A stretch of 64,000 bases of DNA from Siphonodentalium dalli (Eukaryota > Mollusca > Scaphopoda > Gadilida > Siphonodentaliidae): assembly GCA_032622095.1 (NCBI GenBank), contig CP136061.1, positions 86,714,324 to 86,778,323 of the forward strand, given 5' to 3'. Both the position numbers and the translations under genes were made by a program. Positions 55,126 through 64,000 of the stretch are shown here, piece after piece. The notes under the pieces were generated by a model. That model made no database searches. It saw nothing but the letters and a program-made list of their open reading frames with translations, and was not told the origin of the DNA. Each line of letters starts with the position of its first letter. Position 1 is the first letter of the stretch.

Positions 55126-57870
55126 CCTTGAATGGTATAGGGGTACAATCCATGTATGGTATAGGGGTACAATCCTTGTATGGTATAGGGGTACAATCCT
55201 TGTATGGTATAGGGGTACAATCATTGTATGGTATAGGGGTACAATCCTTGTATGGTATAGGGGTACACTCATTGTATGGTATAGGGGTACAATCCATGTA
55301 AGGTATAGGGGTACACTCATTGTATGGTATAGGGGTACAATCCATGTAAGGTATAGGGGTAAACTCATTGTATTGTATAGGGGTACAATCCTTGTATGGT
55401 ATAGGGGTACACTCATTGTATGGTATAGGGGTACAATCATTGTATGGTATAGGGGTACAATCCATGTATGGTATAGGGGTACAATCATTGTATGGTATAG
55501 GGGTACAATCCTTGTATGGTATAGGGGTACAATCCTTGTAAGGTATAGGGGTACAATCCATGTATGGTATAGGGGTACAATCCTTGTATGGTATAGGGGT
55601 ACAATCCTTGTATGGTATAGGGGTACAATCATTGTATGGTATAGGGGTACAATCCTTGTATGGTATAGGGGTACAATCCTTGTAAGGTATAGGGGTACAA
55701 TCCATGTATGGTATAGGGGTACAATCATTGTATGGTATAGGGGTACAATCCATGTATGGTATATGGTACAATCCTTGTATGGTATAGGGGTACACTCATT
55801 GTATGGTATAGGGGTACACTCATTGTATGGTATAGGGGTACAATCCATGTATGGTATAGGGGTACAATCCATGTATGGTATAGGGGTACAATCCTTGTAT
55901 GGTATAGGGGTACACTCATTGTATGGTATAGGGGTACACTCATTGTATGGTATAGGGGTACAATCCATGTAAGGTATAGGGGTACAATCCATGTATGGTA
56001 TAGGGGTACAATCCATGTAAGGTATAGGGGTACAATCCATGTAAGGTATAGGGGTACAATCCATGTATGGTATAGGGGTACACTCATTGTATGGTATAGG
56101 GGTACAATCCATGTAAGGTATAGGGGTACAATCCTTGTATGGTATAGGGGTACAATCCATGTATGGTATAGGGGTACAATCCTTGAATGGTATAGGGGTA
56201 CAATCCATGTATGGTATAGGGGTACAATCCTTGTATGGTATAGGGGTACAATCCTTGTATGGTATAGGGGTACAATCATTGTATGGTATAGGGGTACAAT
56301 CCTTGTATGGTATAGGGGTACACTCATTGTATGGTATAGGGGTACAATCCATGTAAGGTATAGGGGTACACTCATTGTATGGTATAGGGGTACAATCCAT
56401 GTAAGGTATAGGGGTAAACTCATTGTATTGTATAGGGGTACAATCCTTGTATGGTATAGGGGTACACTCATTGTATGGTATAGGGGTACAATCATTGTAT
56501 GGTATAGGGGTACAATCCATGTATGGTATAGGGGTACAATCATTGTATGGTATAGGGGTACAATCCTTGTATGGTATAGGGGTACAATCCTTGTAAGGTA
56601 TAGGGGTACAATCCATGTATGGTATAGGGGTACAATCCTTGTATGGTATAGGGGTACAATCCTTGTATGGTATAGGGGTACAATCATTGTATGGTATAGG
56701 GGTACAATCCTTGTATGGTATAGGGGTACAATCCTTGTAAGGTATAGGGGTACAATCCATGTATGGTATAGTGGTACAATCATTGTATGGTATAGGGGTA
56801 CAATCCATGTATGGTATATGGTACAATCCTTGTATGGTATAGGGGTACACTCATTGTATGGTATAGGGGTACACTCATTGTATGGTATAGGGGTACAATC
56901 CATGTAAGGTATAGGGGTACAATCCATGTATGGTATAGGGGTACAATCCATGTAAGGTATAGGGGTACAATCCATGTAAGGTATAGGGGTACAATCCATG
57001 TATGGTATAGGGGTACACTCATTGTATGGTATAGGGGTACAATCCATGTAAGGTATAGGGGTACAATCCTTGTATGGTATAGGGGTACAATCCATGTATG
57101 GTATAGGGGTACAATCCTTGAATGGTATAGGGGTACAATCCATGTATGGTATAGGGGTACAATCCTTGTATGGTATAGGGGTACAATCCTTGTATGGTAT
57201 AGGGGTACAATCATTGTATGGTATAGGGGTACAATCCTTGTATGGTATAGGGGTACACTCATTGTATGGTATAGGGGTACAATCCATGTAAGGTATAGGG
57301 GTACACTCATTGTATGGTATAGGGGTACAATCCTTGTATGGTATAGGGGTACACTCATTGTATGGTATAGGGGTACAATCATTGTATGGTATAGGGGTAC
57401 AATCATTGTATGGTATAGGGGTACAATCCATGTATGGTATAGGGGTACAATCATTGTATGGTATAGGGGTACAATCCTTGTATGGTATAGGGGTACAATC
57501 CATGTATGGTATAGGGGTACAATCCTTGTATGGTATAGGGGTACAACCCTTGTATGGTATAGGGGTACAATCATTGTATGGTATAGGGGTACAATCATTG
57601 TATGGTATAGGGGTTCAATCCCTGTATGGTATAGGGGTACAATCATTGTATGGTATAGGGGTACAATCATTGTATGGTATAGGGGTACAATCATTGTATG
57701 GTATAGGGGTACAATCCCTGTATGGTATAGGGGTACAATCCTTGTATGGTATAGGGGTACAATCCTTGTATGGTATAGGGGTACAATCCTTGTAAGGTAT
57801 AGGGGTACACTCATTGTATGGTATAGGGGTACAATCCTTGTATGGTATAGGGGTAGAATCCTTGTATGGT
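54704..57870 (+). repeat. Three tandem copies of a 1,055-bp block, third shortened
   Basis: The rare 23-bp unit TATATGGTACAATCC occurs at about 54,706, 55,761 and 56,816, spaced 1,055 bp apart; one more lies near 59,863 in the 5.16-kb duplicate. The marker CTTGAATGG shows that the third copy is 120 bp (five units) shorter near its start. Confidence 0.82.
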
Positions 57871-60799
57871 ATAGGGGTACAATCCTTGTAAGGTATAGGG
57901 GTACACTCATTGTATGGTATAGGGGTACAATCATTGTATGGCATAGGGGTACACTCATTGTATGGTATAGGGGTACAATCCTTGTATGGTATAGGGGTAC
58001 AATCATTATATGGTATAGGGGTACAATCCTTGTAAGGTATAGGGGTACACTCATTGTATGGTATAGGGGTACAATCATTGTATGGTATAGGGGTACACTC
58101 ATTGTATGGTATAGGGGTACAATCCTTGTATGGTATAGGGGTACAATCCTTGTATGGTATAGGGGTACAATCCTTGTATGGTATAGGGGTACAATCCTTG
58201 TAAGGTATAGGGGTACAATCATTGTATGGTATAGGGTACAATCCCTGTATGGTATAGGGGTACAATCCTTGTATGGTATAGGGGTACAATCCTTGTATGG
58301 TATAGGGGTACAATCATTGTATGGTATAGGGGTACAATCATTGTATGGTATAGGGGTACAATCCTTGTATGGTATAGGGGTACAATCCTTGTATGGTATA
58401 GGGGTACAATCATTGTATGGTATAGGGGTACAATCCTTGTATGGTATAGGGGTACAATCATTATATGGTATAGGGGTACAATCCTTGTATGGTATAGGGG
58501 TACACTCATTGTATGGTATAGGGGTACAATCCTTGTATGGTATAGGGGTACACTCATTGTATGGTATAGGGGTACAATCATTGTATGGTATAGGGGTACA
58601 ATCATTGTATGGTATAGGGGTACAATCCTTGTATGATATAGGGGTACACTCATTGTATGGTATAGGGGTACAATCCTTGTAAGGTATAGGGGTACAATCC
58701 TTGTAAGGTACAGGGGTACAATCATTGTAAGGTATAGGGGTACAATCATTGTATGTTATAGGGGTACAATCATTGTATGGTATAGGGGTACAATCCATGT
58801 AAGGTATAGGGGTACAATACGTGTATGGTATAGGGGTACAATCCATGTAAGGTATAGGAGTACAATCCTTGTATGGTATAGGGGTACAATCCATGTAAGG
58901 TATAGGGGTACAATCATTGTATGGTATAGGGGTACAATCATTGTATGGTATAGGGGTACAATCCATGTAAGGTATAGGGGTACAATCATTGTATGGTATA
59001 GGGGTACAATCCATGTATGGTATAGGGGTACAATCCATGTATGGTATAGGGGTACAATCCATGTATGGTATAGGGGTACAATCCTTGTAAGGTATAGGGG
59101 TACAATCCTTGTAAGGTATAGGGGTACAATCATTGTAAGGTATAGGGGTACGATCCATGTATGGTATAGGGGTACAATCCTTGTATGGTATAGGGGTACA
59201 ATCATTGTATGGTATAGGGGTACAATCCTTGTATGGTATAGGGGTACAATCCATGTATGATATAGGGGTACAATCCTTGAATGGTATAGGGGTACAATCC
59301 ATGTATGGTATAGGGGTACAATCCTTGTAAGGTATAGGGGTACAATCATTGTAAGGTATAGGGGTACAATCATTGTATGGTATAGGGGTACAATCCTTGT
59401 ATGGTATAGGGGTACACTCATTGTATGGTATAGGGGTACAATCCATGTAAGGTATAGGGGTACACTCATTGTATTGTATAGGGGTACAATCCTTGTATGG
59501 TATAGGGGTACACTCATTGTATGGTATAGGGGTACAATCATTGTATGGTATAGGGGTACAATCCATGTATGGTATAGGGGTACAATCATTGTATGGTATA
59601 GGGGTACAATCCTTGTATGGTATAGGGGTACAATCCTTGTAAGGTATAGGGGTACAATCCATGTATGGTATAGGGGTACAATCCTTGTATGGTATAGGGG
59701 TACAATCCTTGTATGGTATAGGGGTACAATCATTGTATGGTATAGGGGTACAATCCTTGTATGGTATAGGGGTACAATCCTTGTAAGGTATAGGGGTACA
59801 ATCCATGTATGGTATAGTGGTACAATCATTGTATGGTATAGGGGTACAATCCATGTATGGTATATGGTACAATCCTTGTATGGTATAGGGGTACACTCAT
59901 TGTATGGTATAGGGGTACACTCATTGTATGGTATAGGGGTACAATCCATGTATGGTATAGGGGTACAATCCATGTATGGTATAGGGGTACAATCCTTGTA
60001 TGGTATAGGGGTACACTCATTGTATGGTATAGGGGTACACTCATTGTATGGTATAGGGGTACAATCCATGTAAGGTATAGGGGTACAATCCATGTATGGT
60101 ATAGGGGTACAATCCATGTAAGGTATAGGGGTACAATCCATGTAAGGTATAGGGGTACAATCCATGTATGGTATAGGGGTACACTCATTGTATGGTATAG
60201 GGGTACAATCCATGTAAGGTATAGGGGTACAATCCTTGTATGGTATAGGGGTACAATCCATGTATGGTATAGGGGTACAATCCTTGTAAGGTATAGGGGT
60301 ACAATCCTTGTATGGTATAGGGGTACAATCCTTGTAAGGTATAGGGGTACAATCCTTGTAAGGTATAGGGGTACAATCCTTGTATGGTATAGGGGTACAA
60401 TCCTTGTATGGTATAGGGGTACAATCCTTGTAAGGTATAGGGGTACACTCATTGTATGGTATAGGGGTACAATCATTGTATGGTATAGGGGTACAATCAT
60501 TGTATGGTATAGGGGTACACTCATTGTATGGTATAGGGGTACAATCATTGTATGGTATAGGGGTACAATCATTGTATGGTATAGGGGTACAATCGTTATA
60601 TGGTATAGGGGTACAATCCATGTAAGGTATAGGGGTACAATCCATGTATGGTATAGGGGTACAATCATTGTAAGGTATAGGGGTACAATCCTTGTATGGT
60701 ATAGGGGTACAATCCTTGTATGGTATAGGGGTACAATCCTTGTAAGGTATAGGGGTACACTCATTGTATGGTATAGGGGTACAATCATTGTATGGTATA

Positions 60800-63700
60800 G
60801 GGGTACAATCATTGTATGGTATAGGGGTACACTCATTGTATGGTATAGGGGTACAATCATTGTATGGTATAGGGGTACAATCATTGTATGGTATAGGGGT
60901 ACAATCATTATATGGTATAGGGGTACAATCGATGTAAGGTATAGGGGTACAATCCATGTATGGTATAGGGGTACAATCATTGTAAGGTATAGGGGTACAC
61001 TCATTGTATGGTATATGGGTACAATCATTGTATGGTATAGGGGTACACTCATTGTATGGTATAGGGGTACAATCATTGTATGGTATAGGGGTACAATCAT
61101 TGTATGGTATAGGGGTACACTCATTGTATGGTATAGGGGTACAATCCATGTAAGGTATAGGGGTACACTCATTGTATGGTATAGGGGTACAATCCATGTA
61201 AGGTATAGGGGTACAATCCTTGTATGGTATAGGGGTACAATCCTTGTAAGGGGTACAATCATTGTAAGGTATAGGGGTACAATCATTATATGGTATAGGG
61301 GTACAATCATTATATGGTATAGGGGTACAATCCTTGTATGGTATAGGGGTACAATCCTTGTATGGTATAGGGGTACAATCATTATATGGTATAGGGGTAC
61401 AATCATTATATGGTATAGGGGTACAATCATTATATGGTATAGGGGTACAATCATTATATGGTATAGGGGTACAATCCTTGTAAGGTATAGGGGTACAATC
61501 ATTGTATGGTATAGTGGTACAATCATTGTATGGTATAGGGGTACAATCATTATATGGTATAGGGGTACAATCATTATATGGTATAGGGGTACAATCATTA
61601 TATGGTATAGGGGTACAATCCTTGTAAGGTATATGGGTACAATCATTGTATGGTATAGGGGTACAATCATTGTATGGTATAGAGGTACAATCATTGTATG
61701 GTATAGGGGTACAATCATTGTATGGTATAGGGGTACAATCATTGTATGGTATATGGGTACAATCATTGTATGGTATAGGGGTACAATCATTGTATGGTAT
61801 AGGGGTACAATCATTGTATGGTATAGAGGTACAATCATTGTATGGTATAGGGGTACAATCATTGTATGGTATAGGGGTACAATCATTGTATGGTATAGGG
61901 GTACAATCATTATATGGTATAGGGGTACAATCATTATATGGTATAGGGTACAATCATTATATGGTATAGGGGTACAATCCTTGTAAGGTATAGGGGTACA
62001 ATCATTGTATGGTATAGGGGTACAATCATTGTATGGTATAGAGGTACAATCATTGTATGGTATAGGGGTACAATCATTGTATGGTATAGGGGTACAATCA
62101 TTGTATGGTATATGGGTACAATCATTGTATGGTATAGGGGTACAATCCTTGTAAGGTATAGGGGTACAATCATTGTATGGTATAGGGGTACAATCATTGT
62201 ATGGTATAGAGGTACAATCATTGTATGGTATAGGGGTACAATCATTGTATGGTATAGGGGTACAATCATTGTATGGTATAGGGGTACAATCATTATATGG
62301 TATAGGGGTACAATCATTGTATGGTATAGGGGTACAATCCTTGTAAGGTATAGGGGTACACTCATTGTATGGTATAGGGGTACAATCATTGTAAGGTATA
62401 GGGGTACAATCATTATATGGTATAGGGGTACAATCATTATATGGTATAGGGGTACAATCCTTGTATGGTATAGGGGTACAATCCTTGTAAGGTATAGGGG
62501 TACACTCATTGTATGGTATAGGGGTACAATCATTGTAAGGTATAGGGGTACAATCATTGTATGGTATAGGGGTACAATCATTGTATGGTATAGGGGTACA
62601 CTCAGTGTGTGGTATAGGGGTACAATCATTGTGTGGTATAGGGGTACAATCATTGTGTGGTATAGGGGTACAATCCGTGTATGGTATAGGGGTACAATCA
62701 TTGTATGGTATAGGGGTACAATCATTGTATGGTATAGGGGTACAATCATTGTGTGGTATAGGGGTACAATCATTGTGTGGTATAGGGGTACAATCATTGT
62801 GTGGTATAGGGGTACAATCATTGTATGGTATAGGGGTACAATCATTGTAAGGTATAGGGGTACAATCATTATATGGTATAGGGGTACAATCATTATATGG
62901 TATAGGGGTACAATCATTATATGGTATAGGGGTACAATCATTATATGGTATAGGGGTACAATCCTTATATGGTATAGGGGTACAATCATTATATGGTATA
63001 GGGGTACAATCATTGTATGGTATAGGGGTACACTCATTGTATGGTATAGGGGTACAATCATTATATGGTATAGGGGTACAATCATTGTAAGGTATAGGGG
63101 TACAATCATTGTATGGTATAGGGGTACAATCATTATATGGTATAGGGGTACAATCCTTGTATGGTATAGGGGTACAATCCTTGTATGGTATAGGGGTACA
63201 ATCCTTGTAAGGTATAGGGGTACACTCATTGTATGGTATAGGGGTACAATCATTGTATGGTATAGGGGTACAATCCTTGTATGGTATAGGGGTACAATCA
63301 TTATATGGTATAGGGGTACAATCCTTGTAAGGTATAGGGGTACACTCATTGTATGGTATAGGGGTACAATCATTGTAAGGTATAGGGGTACAATCATTAT
63401 ATGGTATAGGGGTACAATCCTTGTATGGTATAGGGGTACAATCCTTGTATGGTATAGGGGTACAATCATTGTAAGGTATAGGGGTACAATCATTGTATGG
63501 TATAGGGGTACAATCATTGTATGGTATAGGGGTACAATCCTTGTATGGTATAGGGGTACACTCATTGTATGGTAAAGGGGTACACTCATTGTATGGTATA
63601 GGGGTACACTCATTGTATGGTATAGGGGTACAATCATTGTATGGTATAGGGGTACAATCATTGTATGGTATAGGGGTACAATCATTGTAAGGTATAGGGG

Positions 63701-64000
63701 TACAATCCTTGTATGGTATAGGGGTACAATCATTGTATGGTATAGGGGTACACTCATTGTATGGTATAGTGGTACAATCAGTGTATGGTATAGGGGTACA
63801 ATCATTGTATGGTATAGGGGTACAATCATTGTATGGTATAGGGGTACACTCATTGTATGGTATAGTGGTACAATCATTGTATGGTATAGGGGTACAATCA
63901 TTGTATGGTATAGGGGTACAATCATTGTATGGTATAGGGGTACACTCATTGTATGGTATAGGGGTACACTCATTGTATGGTATAGGGGTACACTCATTGT
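60800..64000 (+). repeat. Second copy of the 47,290-50,480 segment, cut by the window end
   Basis: It carries the same deletion unit and GTGTGG cluster as 47,290-50,480. The array continues at the last base with no sign of a right boundary. Confidence 0.78.

Larger units (their letters stand above)
6324..64000 (+). repeat. Giant 24-bp satellite array, about 2,400 units, right end outside window
   Basis: The whole interval is a head-to-tail array of a 24-bp unit. It starts GGGGTACAATC (unit positions 1-11), has variable positions 12-13 and ends TTGTATGGTATA or a variant of it. All units keep one orientation and no unrelated insertion was seen. Recurrent variants hit few positions: A9 to C, C12 to A, T13 to A, G or C, G15 to A, T18 to A, G1 or G2 to T or A. 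Every intact unit carries one GTAC site, and the consensus has no CpG. The multiple-of-three length leaves five frames open in the commonest unit types, which explains very long ORFs such as 36953-50746. These are not supported as genes: common variants add stops or shift the frame, composition is purely periodic, and overlapping frames are equally long. Confidence 0.98.

Noticed and set aside
6324-64000. CRISPR array
   Set aside because: Repeats are 24 bp and directly contiguous, with no unique spacers and no cas genes, in eukaryote-like DNA.
6324-64000. Telomeric repeat
   Set aside because: The unit is 24 bp, is unlike TTAGGG-type or TTAGG repeats and has heterogeneous variants. A subtelomeric position is possible but not shown.
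6324-64000. Strong G-quadruplex array
   Set aside because: There is only one run of three or four G per 24 bp, so loops would be about 20 nt; stability is doubtful. Kept only as a remark on strand asymmetry.

Overview
This window looks like nuclear DNA from a eukaryote, most likely an invertebrate animal. The evidence is AT-rich non-coding sequence, at least two families of short inverted-repeat transposon remnants, a 42-bp minisatellite and a very large simple satellite. There is no operon structure and almost no coding sequence. The exact lineage cannot be read from the sequence; a mollusc would be my guess, but it is only a guess.

Layout. Positions 1-3600 are gene-poor and repeat-derived. 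They contain a foldback hairpin (64-132), two full and two partial copies of a roughly 525-bp MITE family flanked by TTAA (about 511-2098), a second roughly 544-bp MITE with 43-bp terminal inverted repeats that include a TA (2264-2815), and a possible retroelement tail ending in AATAAA (about 3410-3580). Positions 3602-4462 hold the only convincing protein-coding ORF. It lies on the minus strand, is 286 aa long and resembles the HD-like DUF5662 family. Positions 4669-6155 hold two related small hairpins, a 12-copy 42-bp minisatellite and a second foldback element related to the one at 64-132.

From about 6324 to the end of the window (at least 57.7 kb, roughly 2,400 units) the sequence is one uninterrupted tandem array of a 24-bp unit, all in one orientation, with its right end beyond the window. 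The unit length is a multiple of three and five of its six frames lack stops in the commonest unit types. This produces enormous spurious ORFs (up to 4,597 codons), which I do not annotate as genes.

The array is not homogeneous. Its left 3 kb is degraded, with many 23-bp and 18-bp units. Inside it are nested higher-order duplications with offsets of about 1,055, 3,840, 5,112, 5,156, 5,576, 8,216, 13,520 and 13,790 bp, plus a stretch of 48-bp dimers. The common unit variants change only a few fixed positions and partly co-vary. One of them turns the unit core into a 13-bp near-perfect palindrome. No genes visibly work together here; the interest lies in satellite architecture and in the transposon remnants at its edge.
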